Shown piece by piece: positions 1 through 7,199 of a stretch of DNA of 64,000 nucleotides. Each line of letters begins with the position of its first letter. Position 1 is the first letter of the stretch. The DNA comes from Streptacidiphilus sp. P02-A3a (GTDB lineage Bacteria; Actinomycetota; Actinomycetes; Streptomycetales; Streptomycetaceae). A program made the position numbers and the translations under genes. The stretch is taken from assembly GCF_014084105.1 (NCBI RefSeq), contig NZ_CP048289.1, positions 6,705,922 through 6,769,921 on the forward strand, in the 5' to 3' direction. Below the pieces are notes generated by a model. That model did not search any database, was not told where the DNA came from, and saw nothing but the letters and a program-made list of their open reading frames with translations.

Positions 1-2
1 GC

Positions 3-923
3 CTGGACCTGCTCGGGATGCTGCTGGTGAGCGGCACGGTGACGTTGGCGGTCTGGGTGATCGTGAACGCCGGCAGCGTCGGTTGGGGGTCCCCGGTGAC
101 CCTCGGCGGAGGCGTCGGCACGGCGCTGCTGCTGGCCGCGTTCATGCGCTGGGAGCGGGTGGCGAAGAGCCCGCTGCTGCCGCTGCACTTCTACCGGATA
201 CCGGCGTTCGTCCTGAGCAACATCGCCTCGCTCGCCATGTACTTCGGTGTGTTCGGGTCGATCTTCTTCCTCTCCCAGTACCTGCAGGGCCCGCTGGGCT
301 TCTCGCCGCTCACGGCGGGGGTGCGCACCCTGCCCTGGACGGCGATGCCGATGGTGGTCGCGCCGATCGTCGGCCCGTTCATCGACCGGATCGGCGGCGG
401 TCGGCTGATGACCGCCGGGCTGGTCATCCAGGCCGGCGCGCTCGCCTGGATCGCCGCGATCGCCAGGATCGACCTGCCGTACGCGCAGCTGGTCCCGCCG
501 CTGCTCTTCGCCGGGGTCGGCATGGGGCTGGTGTTCGCGCCGACCATGGCGGTGGTGCTGGGCTCCGTGCGCCAGCACGAGTACGGCAAGGCGTCGGGCG
601 CGAACAACACCGTCCGCGAGGTCGGCGGGGCACTCGGGGTGGCGGTGCTGACCACGGTCTTCCGGGCGCACTTCGTCGACACCAGCGACCTGTTCAAGCT
701 GCGGCAGGAACTGCTGTCCCCGGTGGACAGCGCCACCGCGTTCGTCCGCGGCATGAAGTGGGTGATCTGGCTGGGCGCCGGTGTGGTGGCGATCGGCGGT
801 CTGGCCGCCGCCTTCATCCCGCGCCGACTGCTCGGCTCGACTGCCGCGCCCGCCGAGCAGTCGGCGTCCGAACCGGCAGGTTCCGCGGAGCGCGGACCGG
901 AGAGCGTGAGGACCCTCCCCTAG
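3..923 (+). CDS. DHA2-family MFS drug exporter, 5'-truncated by window edge
   Basis: C-terminal half of a proton-driven multidrug exporter of the EmrB/QacA (DHA2) type. The frame is open from the first bases of the window, so the start lies outside; an internal ATG at 18 is not a convincing start because residues before it continue the family pattern (DLLGMLL). About six hydrophobic segments are visible. They include the usual late loop with a charged MRWERVAKSPLLPLHFYR stretch, a PIVGPFIDRIGGGRLMTAGL loop and a FAPTMAVVLGSVRQHEYGKASGANNTVREVGGALG segment typical of DHA2 helices 11-12 (quoted here only in part as key residues). It probably exports the product of the adjacent polyketide cluster or gives self-resistance, by position only. 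The substrate cannot be read from sequence. Confidence 0.85.
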   Translation: MDLLGMLLVSGTVTLAVWVIVNAGSVGWGSPVTLGGGVGTALLLAAFMRWERVAKSPLLPLHFYRIPAFVLSNIASLAMYFGVFGSIFFLSQYLQGPLGFSPLTAGVRTLPWTAMPMVVAPIVGPFIDRIGGGRLMTAGLVIQAGALAWIAAIARIDLPYAQLVPPLLFAGVGMGLVFAPTMAVVLGSVRQHEYGKASGANNTVREVGGALGVAVLTTVFRAHFVDTSDLFKLRQELLSPVDSATAFVRGMKWVIWLGAGVVAIGGLAAAFIPRRLLGSTAAPAEQSASEPAGSAERGPESVRTLP

Positions 924-967
924 CGCCCGCTGCTGCCTCTCCGGCCGTGCCGGGAAGGGACGTTGAC

Positions 968-989
968 ATACGGGGCGCACGCCCCGTAT
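968..989. promoter_or_regulatory. Inverted-repeat operator over the MFS promoter
   Basis: A perfect 10-bp inverted repeat, ATACGGGGCG-CA-CGCCCCGTAT, overlaps a TTGACA hexamer (963-968). A possible -10 (TATCGT, 987-992) lies 18 bp beyond the TTGACA. This is the layout of a TetR/MarR-type operator that blocks the promoter of the exporter gene starting at 1105. No matching regulator gene adjoins it in the window, so the repressor may lie to the left. Confidence 0.6.
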
Positions 990-1104
990 CGTCTGGCGAG
1001 GGGTCAGCCAGCTTTGTTGGCAGGCGATTTGTCCGGGTACGGTCCGGCCGCCGCCCCCTTCTCCCCTGACAGTCACGCCACACACCCGAGGGGTGCACCT
1101 CAGC

Positions 1105-2577
1105 ATGACGAGTGCGAACGAGACGGAGCGCCTCGACCCGGCGCTGCGGAGGCTGATGAGGATCCTCATCATCGGCACCGGCGCGGCACTGCTGGACACC
1201 ACGGTCGTCAACGTCGCGATCAACACCCTGCGCCAGGACCTGGGCGTCCCGGTGGCGACCGTGCAATGGGTGAACACCGGCTACCTGCTGGCACTGGGGA
1301 TGGTCATCCCGCTGACCACCTGGTCGGTCGCCCGCTTCGGCGCCAAGCAGATGTGGATGTTCGGCCTGACCACGTTCCTGATCGGCTCGGTGCTCTCCGG
1401 CTGCTCCTGGGACATCGGCAGCCTGATCGCCTTCCGCGTGCTCCAGGGCATCGGCGGCGGCCTGCTGGTCCCGATCATGCAGACGCTGCTGGTGCAGGCC
1501 ACCGGCGGACGCCGGATCGGGCGGGTGATGGCGGTCGTCGGCATGCCGTCGATGATCATCCCCATCCTCGGCCCCTTCATCGGCGGGCTGATCCTCAGCA
1601 ACCTGAGCTGGCGCTGGATGTTCTTCATCAACATCCCGATCTGCCTCACCGGCCTGTACCTGGCCTGGCGCGGGCTGCCGGACGACTCGCAGACCCGCAA
1701 GCGCAAGCGCCTGGACGTGCTCGGCCTGGTGCTGCTGTCCCCCGCGCTCGCCGCCCTGCTCTACGGCCTGTCACAGGTCAGCGGCCCCGGCGGCTTCGGC
1801 CGGGTGGAGGCCTTCGCCCCGGTGCTCGCGGGCGCGGCGCTGCTGGCCCTGTTCGCCTGGCACGCGCTGCACACCGAGGAACCGGTCGTCGACCTGCGGC
1901 TGTTCGCGATCCGCTCGTTCACCGGTTCGGCGGTGCTGCTGTTCATCTCCGGGCTCTCGCTGTACGGCGTGATGATGCTGCTGCCGCTCTACTACCAGCA
2001 GGCGGGCGGCTACTCGGCGCTGACGACCGGTCTGCTGCTGGTCCCGCAGGGCATCGGCGGGCTGCTCACCCGTGGCATCGCCGGGCGGACCACCGACCGG
2101 CTCGGCCCGCGTCCGGTGGTGCTGGCCGGTATGGCCCTCACCGTCCTGGGCACCCTCGCCTACACGGACGCGGGACCGCACCCGAACAACTGGCTGCTCA
2201 GCATCTGCCTGGTGATCCGCGGCGGCGGACTCGGCGCGGCCACGGTCTCGGTCATGGCCGCCGCCTACCAGGGCATGCCGCCCGCGCTCATCCCGCACGC
2301 CAGCAGCACCACCAGGATCCTGCAGCAGGTCGGCGGTTCCTTCGGCACCGCGCTGCTCGCGGTGATCCTGCAGAGTCAGATCGCCGATCACGCGGCGACG
2401 GCCGCGGGCCGGGCGGCGGCGTTCGGGAACACCTTCTGGTGGACGATCGGCTTCGCGGTCTTCTCCGTGGTACCGGTCATGCTGCTGCCGCGGAAGCGGC
2501 CCGAGGCCGCCGAGGAGCCCGCCAAGGCCCAGCCGGACCAGCCGGCCGACGCCGAGGGCGATCCGGTGGCGAAGTGA
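1105..2577 (+). CDS. DHA2-family MFS drug exporter
   Basis: Full-length (490 aa) EmrB/QacA-type efflux transporter with about 14 predicted membrane helices. Visible hallmarks are the helix-1 motif LLDTTVVNVAI, the motif A-like loop near GAKQMWMFGL, the motif C region GMPSMIIPILGPFIGGLIL, and the WRWMFFINIP motif that is nearly diagnostic of DHA2 pumps. ATG at 1105 is preferred over the in-frame GTG at 1093 because GAGGGG lies 11 bases upstream. The charged C-terminal tail is cytoplasmic. It stands alone between the operator at 968-989 and a terminator hairpin at 2583-2611, so it is probably drug-inducible. Together with the truncated pump to its left it suggests export of, or resistance to, the tetronate product. 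It could equally export an unrelated compound. Confidence 0.88.
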   Translation: MTSANETERLDPALRRLMRILIIGTGAALLDTTVVNVAINTLRQDLGVPVATVQWVNTGYLLALGMVIPLTTWSVARFGAKQMWMFGLTTFLIGSVLSGCSWDIGSLIAFRVLQGIGGGLLVPIMQTLLVQATGGRRIGRVMAVVGMPSMIIPILGPFIGGLILSNLSWRWMFFINIPICLTGLYLAWRGLPDDSQTRKRKRLDVLGLVLLSPALAALLYGLSQVSGPGGFGRVEAFAPVLAGAALLALFAWHALHTEEPVVDLRLFAIRSFTGSAVLLFISGLSLYGVMMLLPLYYQQAGGYSALTTGLLLVPQGIGGLLTRGIAGRTTDRLGPRPVVLAGMALTVLGTLAYTDAGPHPNNWLLSICLVIRGGGLGAATVSVMAAAYQGMPPALIPHASSTTRILQQVGGSFGTALLAVILQSQIADHAATAAGRAAAFGNTFWWTIGFAVFSVVPVMLLPRKRPEAAEEPAKAQPDQPADAEGDPVAK

Positions 2578-2582
2578 CGTGA

Positions 2583-2611
2583 CGACGTCCCCGACCTGCC
2601 CGGGGACGTCG
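2583..2611. terminator. Bidirectional hairpin terminator
   Basis: An 11-bp perfect stem (CGACGTCCCCG with its complement) and a 7-base loop sit between the convergent exporter (ends 2577) and SnoaL-like gene (ends 2632), suiting termination from both sides. Confidence 0.7.
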
Positions 2612-2631
2612 CGCGACCGGCCTCGGGTGGG

Positions 2632-3192
2632 TCAGGCGAGGCTGTCCAGCACGGTGACCAGCTGCGGGATCGTCCCGGCCGCCGCGGAACCGCCGATGAT
2701 GTTCGAGTAGTCGTGCCAGCTGACGATCTCGCCGCAGCGCACCGTCAGCACACCGATCGACGAGTTCAGCGTGAACGCGTCCCCGGTGGCGGTCACCACG
2801 CCCTGGATCTCCAGCTCGAACACCACCACGCCCGGGTCCTGGCCCTGGTAGTAGGTCGGGTTCACCTGCTGGATCTCCAGCGCCTGCGAGGCCGGGTTCG
2901 AGCTGCCGGCCTGGAAGTGCGCCAGGATCGCGGCGCTCCCGGTGATGGTCTGCGGCGTGCCGGGTATCGCGAACGGCATCACGTACACGGCGTTCTCGGC
3001 GAAGTTGGTGGGCAGCACCTTGGTCTGCACGCTGGCCGCGATCTGCTCCGCCACCTGCAACGCGGTCAGCTCGCCCGAGCTCTGGGCGGTAGCGCCCGGG
3101 GTGGTCGTCGCGGCGTCCGCCACCGCGGGTACCGCGGCCAGCGCCCCGGTCATCACGCTGGCCAGCAGGAAGGATCTCCGGACTACGGTCAT
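2632..3192 (-). CDS. Secreted SnoaL/NTF2-like protein
   Basis: A 186-aa protein with an N-terminal export signal (twin-arginine-like VVRRSFLLASVMTGALAA, probable cleavage near residue 28) followed by one NTF2/SnoaL-like alpha+beta barrel, the fold used by polyketide cyclases and many small isomerases or dehydratases. The body has the pattern VY-PFA-G-P, then VVVFELEIQG, then SIGVLTVR-GEIV-W-DY. This pattern is shared closely with the cytosolic protein at 31973-32449, so the two are paralogues that bracket the polyketide cluster. A GGAGGT ribosome site lies 8 bases before the ATG. Ferredoxin is upstream on the same strand, but a hairpin (3230-3262) separates them. Function is unknown; a late cyclisation or isomerisation outside the membrane is possible. 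Confidence 0.75.
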   Translation of the reverse strand: MTVVRRSFLLASVMTGALAAVPAVADAATTTPGATAQSSGELTALQVAEQIAASVQTKVLPTNFAENAVYVMPFAIPGTPQTITGSAAILAHFQAGSSNPASQALEIQQVNPTYYQGQDPGVVVFELEIQGVVTATGDAFTLNSSIGVLTVRCGEIVSWHDYSNIIGGSAAAGTIPQLVTVLDSLA

Positions 3193-3229
3193 GCTGTTCG
3201 ACCTCCATGGTCGTGGTGACGAAATGGTG

Positions 3230-3262
3230 CGGGCACCGCCTCGATCTGAGGGGCGGTGCCCG
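3230..3262 (-). terminator. Hairpin downstream of ferredoxin gene
   Basis: An 11-bp perfect stem (CGGGCACCGCC with its complement) and an 11-base loop lie between the ferredoxin stop (3310) and the start of the SnoaL-like gene (3192). It probably ends the ferredoxin transcript. Confidence 0.55.
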
Positions 3263-3309
3263 TCGTGCTGTGCGCGTGAAGCCTGTTCAGTTGTCGACCC
3301 GGGGCCGGG

Positions 3310-3504
3310 TCAGTCCGCGACCAGCCGCAGCGCCCTGGACGGGCACAACGAGACCGCCCGCCGGACCACCGCCTCCTCCTCCGGGGCGGGCTGCCGCAGC
3401 AGCACCACCAGACCGTCGTCGTCGTCCTGGTCGAAGACGTCCGGAACGTTCCTCGTGCACTGGCCCGCGCCCGCGCAGACGTCCCTGTCGATCTCGATGC
3501 CCAT
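3310..3504 (-). CDS. 3Fe-4S ferredoxin, P450 redox partner
   Basis: A 64-aa acidic ferredoxin of the single-cluster type that passes electrons to actinomycete P450s. Cluster ligands are Cys10 and Cys16 (CAGAGQC) and Cys54 (CPSRA). The second position of the usual CxxCxxC motif is Ala, which is the signature of a [3Fe-4S] rather than a [4Fe-4S] cluster. A highly acidic loop DQDDDD (residues 25-30) is typical of the P450-docking face. It is transcribed divergently from the flavin oxidase/P450 operon, and the shared 194-bp intergenic region holds two SARP-like boxes, so it is probably co-induced with the P450 at 5271. No dedicated ferredoxin reductase is present in the window. Confidence 0.92.
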   Translation of the reverse strand: MGIEIDRDVCAGAGQCTRNVPDVFDQDDDDGLVVLLRQPAPEEEAVVRRAVSLCPSRALRLVAD

Positions 3505-3556
3505 GGTTCTCCGAATCCTCGGCTCCGCCGCGACGGCACCAAGCCTCGGCAGGAGC

Positions 3557-3574
3557 GATAAAGCGCCACTAAAG
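3557..3574 (-). promoter_or_regulatory. SARP-box-like direct repeat (ferredoxin side)
   Basis: Read on the minus strand this is CTTTAGTGGCGCTTTATC: two TTTA cores 11 bp apart, 53 bp upstream of the ferredoxin start. It matches similar elements at 3582-3599, 22625-22642 and 30864-30881. Confidence 0.55.
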
Positions 3575-3581
3575 CCGTCGG

Positions 3582-3599
3582 TTTTAGGGGCGGTTTAGC
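3582..3599 (+). promoter_or_regulatory. SARP-box-like direct repeat (flavin oxidase side)
   Basis: TTTTAGGGGCGGTTTAGC has TTTA cores with an 11-bp period and lies 100 bp upstream of the flavin oxidase ATG at 3699. SARP regulators bind heptameric direct repeats with this period, and one is encoded at 30883-31659. Confidence 0.55.
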
Positions 3600-3698
3600 C
3601 GGGACCAGCAGGCTGGGCACTCAGCTGCGACGTCCACCGAAACGAGGCCCGGACGGACCGGCCGGTCTCTTCAGAACCCCGCACAACCGGAGGCGCTT

Positions 3699-5252
3699 AT
3701 GCCCATCGACCGCAGGACCCTCCTACGCGCGGGAGCCGGGGCGACACTGCTGTCGATCCCCGGCATCGTGGGGATGACCGGGGCCAGGAGCGCCCCGGCC
3801 CGGGGGGACACGCCGAGACCGTGGGACACGACGACGCCCTGGGACACGCTGGCCGGACGGCTGAGCGGGTCGCTGGTGCTGCCCTCGGACGCCGGCTACG
3901 CGGTGGCGAAGCAGTCGCACTGGTCCGAGTTCGACACCATCGATCCGAACGCGGTGGCCTACTGCGCGTCGTCGGCGGACGTGGCGGCCTGTGTGCTCTT
4001 CGCCCAGGACAACGGCGTCCAGGTCGCGGTGCGCAGCGGCGGGCACAGTCCCGGCGGCTACTCGACCACCACCGGCCTGGTCGTCGACGTGTCCCGGCTG
4101 AACCAACTGCGGGTCGGCGACTCGACGGTGACCGTGGGCGCGGGGACCCAGCAGATCGACGTGCTGGGCCCGCTGGCGGCCCGGGGGCTGGCCCTCAGCG
4201 GCGGTTCCTGTCCGACGGTGGGTCTCGGCGGCTTCGTCCAGGGGGGCGGCTTCGGGCTGCTGACCCGTGCCCAGGGGATGGCCTGCGACCACCTGGTCTC
4301 CGCCGAGGTGGTGCTGGCGGACGGCCGGATCGTGAGCTGCTCCGAGAACGAGGAGCCCGACCTCTACTGGGCCCTGCGCGGCGGCGGCGGAGGCAACTTC
4401 GGGGTGGTGACGCAGTTCGAGCTGGCCCCGGTGGTGATCTCCCAGCTGTCCAGCTACGAGCTCAGCTGGCCCTGGGCCGACGCGGCCACCGCGATCGCCG
4501 CCTGGCAGGACTGGATCGCCACCGCGCCGCGGGAGCTGTCCTCCATCCTGACGGTGACCCTGCCCGACGCGCAGCCGGGGGCCGTCCCGCTGGTCCTGGT
4601 CACCGGGGCCTGGTGCGGCACGCCCGGCCTGCTGGACGGCTGCCTGGACGCGCTGGTGACCGCGGTCGGCACCGCGCCGACCGCCAGGACCAGCACCGCC
4701 GGGACCTACCAGGACACCATGATGGCCACCTACGGCTGCGCCGACCTGAGCGCCGACCAGTGCCACAGCGTCGGGTACTCCCCCGTCGCCGAACTGCCGC
4801 GCGGCGAGTACCTGCTCGCCCGCAGCCGCATGATCAGCACGGAGCTGCCGTCCGTCGGGGTGGACGCCCTGCTGGCCGCGTTCGACGCGGACCGGACCGC
4901 CGGGCACACCCGGGCGCTGAACTTCGCCGCCCTGGGCGGCAAGGTGAACGACGTGGACCGGACCGCCACCGCCTACGTGCACCGGGACACCCGGTTCCTG
5001 GCGCTGTTCGCGGACTCGCTGCCGACCGGCACGCCCACCCCGCAGGACCGGGCCGCGGCCGAGAGCTGGGCGGCGGGCGGCTTCCTGACGGTCGACCCCT
5101 ACTCGAACCACGAGACGTACCAGAACTACACCGACCCGGCGCTGGCGGACTGGCGCTCCGCCTACTACGCGGAGAACTACCCCCGCCTGGCCGAGGTGAA
5201 GTACCAGTACGACCCGAACCGGTTCTTCCGGTTCGCCCAAGCCATCGACTGA
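3699..5252 (+). CDS. Berberine-bridge-type FAD oxidase, Tat-exported
   Basis: A 517-aa flavoprotein of the VAO/BBE family, which oxidises alcohols or closes rings using O2. It has a twin-arginine signal (DRRTLLR then a hydrophobic run, residues 4-26). The FAD-binding domain contains RSGGHSPGG (His116) and SGGSCPTVGLGG (Cys171), the two residues that attach FAD covalently in bicovalent members. A C-terminal BBE segment follows (YYAENYPRLAEVK-YDPNRFF). TamL/TrdL of tirandamycin biosynthesis is a bicovalent member that oxidises a polyketide alcohol and partners a P450; the same pairing is seen here, since the P450 begins 18 bp downstream. Oxidation of the tetronate polyketide is the likely role. 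The exact position oxidised cannot be inferred. Export suggests a late extracytoplasmic step. Confidence 0.9.
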   Translation: MPIDRRTLLRAGAGATLLSIPGIVGMTGARSAPARGDTPRPWDTTTPWDTLAGRLSGSLVLPSDAGYAVAKQSHWSEFDTIDPNAVAYCASSADVAACVLFAQDNGVQVAVRSGGHSPGGYSTTTGLVVDVSRLNQLRVGDSTVTVGAGTQQIDVLGPLAARGLALSGGSCPTVGLGGFVQGGGFGLLTRAQGMACDHLVSAEVVLADGRIVSCSENEEPDLYWALRGGGGGNFGVVTQFELAPVVISQLSSYELSWPWADAATAIAAWQDWIATAPRELSSILTVTLPDAQPGAVPLVLVTGAWCGTPGLLDGCLDALVTAVGTAPTARTSTAGTYQDTMMATYGCADLSADQCHSVGYSPVAELPRGEYLLARSRMISTELPSVGVDALLAAFDADRTAGHTRALNFAALGGKVNDVDRTATAYVHRDTRFLALFADSLPTGTPTPQDRAAAESWAAGGFLTVDPYSNHETYQNYTDPALADWRSAYYAENYPRLAEVKYQYDPNRFFRFAQAID

Positions 5253-5270
5253 CCCGACCGAGGAGACCGC

Positions 5271-6500
5271 ATGACCGAGCTGTCCACCGCCCCGCCTCCG
5301 TCGGCGGGCGTCGAGTTCCCACTGCCGCGCACCTGCCCGTACGCTCCCCCGGAGGGCTACGCGCGGTTCCGCGACACCGACCCGCTGGTCCGGGTGACGC
5401 TCTACAACGGCACCTCGGCCTGGCTGGTGACGCGCCTCGCGGAGGCGCAGGACCTGCTGACCGACGAGCGGCTGTCCGCCAACTCGCGCAGTGAGGGCTA
5501 CCCGTTCGTGGTGGCCCGGATGGAGGGGATGAAGGAGCAGCCGCCCTCCTTCATCGGGATGGACGCGCCGCACCACACCGTCCACCGCCGCATGCTGATC
5601 CCGGACTTCAGCGTCAAGCGGATGCGCGCCATCCGCCCGTACATCGAGCAGATCGTCAACGGGCTGATCGACCGGATGCTGGAGAAGGGCGAGCCGGTCG
5701 ACCTGGTGAAGGAGTTCGCGCTCCCGGTGCCGTCCATCGTGATCGCCGAACTGCTGGGCGTGCCCGAGGAGGACGACGACTTCTTCGTGGAGCAGAGCTC
5801 GCTGATGATCCAGGCGACCACCCCCGGGGCCGCCCGCGACGCGGGGGCGCAACTGGCCGGCTACGTCAACAAGCTGATCTCCAAGAAGGAGCAGGAGCAG
5901 GGCGACCCGGAGGAGCAGGGCCTGATCGGGCGGCTCACCCTGGAACAGCTCGCCGACGGCTCGCTGGCCCGGCAGGACCTGGTGCAGATGGCGCTGCTGC
6001 TGCTGGTCGCCGGGCACCAGACCACCTCCTCGATGATCTCGCTCAGCGTCGCGACGCTGCTGCAGCACCCGGACCAGCTCGCCGCGCTGAAGGCGGACCC
6101 GTCCGGGCTCCCGGCGGCGGTGGAGGAACTGCTGCGCTTCCTGTCCATCACCGACGTGTCGGCGATGCGGGTGGCGACCGCCGACATCCCGGTGGGCGAC
6201 CAGCTCATCCGGGCCGGCGAGGGCGTGGTGGTGGTCAGCACCCTGGTCAACCGGGACGAGCGGGCGTTCCCCGACCCGGACCGGCTGGACCTGACCCGGG
6301 ACGCCCGGTCGCACATGTCGTTCAGCCACGGGTCCCACCAGTGCCTGGGGCAGAACCTGGCGCGGCTGGAGGTGGAGGTGGCCCTCGGCGTGCTGTTCGA
6401 GCGCATTCCGACGCTGCGGCTGGCCGCCCCGATGGAGTCGCTCTCGGTCCGGGGCGCCGGGGACGTCCAGGGCGTCAACGAGCTCCCGGTCACCTGGTAG
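5271..6500 (+). CDS. Cytochrome P450
   Basis: A 409-aa class I bacterial P450. Key motifs are the I-helix LLLVAGHQTTS (residues about 245-255), the K-helix ExxR as EELLR (Glu285-Arg288), and the haem loop FSHGSHQCLGQNLAR with Cys358 as iron ligand. Two departures from the usual pattern are visible. The acidic residue of AGH(E/D)TT, used in proton delivery, is Gln250. The loop reads FSHGSH rather than FGFGVH. The downstream GQNLARLEVEVALG is otherwise canonical and the CYP105/107 type of soluble actinobacterial P450 fits. Electrons probably come from the divergent ferredoxin. It is cotranscribed with the flavin oxidase, so the pair probably performs successive oxidations of the polyketide. Confidence 0.93.
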   Translation: MTELSTAPPPSAGVEFPLPRTCPYAPPEGYARFRDTDPLVRVTLYNGTSAWLVTRLAEAQDLLTDERLSANSRSEGYPFVVARMEGMKEQPPSFIGMDAPHHTVHRRMLIPDFSVKRMRAIRPYIEQIVNGLIDRMLEKGEPVDLVKEFALPVPSIVIAELLGVPEEDDDFFVEQSSLMIQATTPGAARDAGAQLAGYVNKLISKKEQEQGDPEEQGLIGRLTLEQLADGSLARQDLVQMALLLLVAGHQTTSSMISLSVATLLQHPDQLAALKADPSGLPAAVEELLRFLSITDVSAMRVATADIPVGDQLIRAGEGVVVVSTLVNRDERAFPDPDRLDLTRDARSHMSFSHGSHQCLGQNLARLEVEVALGVLFERIPTLRLAAPMESLSVRGAGDVQGVNELPVTW

Positions 6501-6547
6501 CGGCGCCCGTCCCGTTGCCCGTCCCGTTGCCAACCGAAGGAGAGAGC

Positions 6548-7123
6548 ATGGATCTGCGTGAGCCGTTGTCCACCGCGAGCGCCACGATGGCGGGGCTGGT
6601 GGGCGCCGTGAAGCCGGACCAGTTGACCGTCACCACCCCCTGTGCCGGTTTCGATGTGCGCGGACTGGTCAACCACCTGATCAACTGGGCGCCCACCATC
6701 GAGGCGGTGGGCCTGCGGAAGTCCGCCGTCGTCGACCGCGAGGCGGCGCGGCGGGACCACACCGGGGGCGACTGGCAGGCCGACTACCTGGCCTGGCTCG
6801 ACCGGATCGAGCGGGCCTGGAGCGCCGACGCGGCCTGGGAGGGCTCCGCCGACGTCAACGGCGTCGTCGTCCCGGCCCGGGTCATCGGCGAGAAGACCCT
6901 GGTCGAACTGGTCGTCCACGGCTGGGACCTGGCGCGCGCCACCGGCCAGGAGTTCCACTGCGGCGACGCCGCGGCGGAGCAGGCCCGCCGGGTGATCCTG
7001 GAGACTGCGGAGGAGACCCGGTCGCTGGGCATGTTCGGCCCGGAGCTGGAGGCCCCGGCGTCGGCCACGGCGCTGGAACGCGCGCTGGCGTGCAGCGGGC
7101 GCGACCCCGCCTGGTCCGCCTGA
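6548..7123 (+). CDS. TIGR03086-type DinB-like metal-binding protein
   Basis: A 191-aa four-helix-bundle protein of the actinobacterial maleylpyruvate-isomerase/DinB-like (mycothiol-dependent) superfamily. Characteristic points are PDQLTVTTPCAGFDVRGLVNHL near residues 22-41 and VVHGWDLARATGQ near residues 125-137; the His residues in NHL and VHGWD are the usual metal ligands. The ATG at 6548 follows AAGGAGAGAGC, so the longer upstream frame is not used. It is third in the flavin oxidase/P450 operon, 47 bp after the P450 stop. Members are often scattered in biosynthetic clusters with no proven role; thiol transfer or resistance is possible here. Confidence 0.8.
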   Translation: MDLREPLSTASATMAGLVGAVKPDQLTVTTPCAGFDVRGLVNHLINWAPTIEAVGLRKSAVVDREAARRDHTGGDWQADYLAWLDRIERAWSADAAWEGSADVNGVVVPARVIGEKTLVELVVHGWDLARATGQEFHCGDAAAEQARRVILETAEETRSLGMFGPELEAPASATALERALACSGRDPAWSA

Positions 7124-7145
7124 GCGGTATCCGCCCGCACCGCGG

Positions 7146-7191
7146 CACGGCGAAACGGCCACCGGGTCCTCTCGGTGGCCGTTTCGCCGTG
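7146..7191. terminator. Strong bidirectional hairpin terminator
   Basis: A perfect 19-bp stem (7146-7164 with 7173-7191) and an 8-base loop lie between the convergent DinB-like gene (ends 7123) and PKS gene (ends 7200). There is no U-tract, as is normal in high-G+C actinomycetes. Confidence 0.85.
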
Positions 7192-7199
7192 TTCCGCGC

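Noticed and set aside
2713-3598. Plus-strand frames opposite the SnoaL-like and ferredoxin genes
   Set aside because: Shadows of the two minus-strand genes, which have clear motifs and ribosome sites.
3723-6533. 936-codon open frame on the minus strand under the flavin oxidase and P450 genes
   Set aside because: It is the high-G+C antisense shadow of two clear genes; its translation is low-complexity Gly/Arg/Val/His with no motif.
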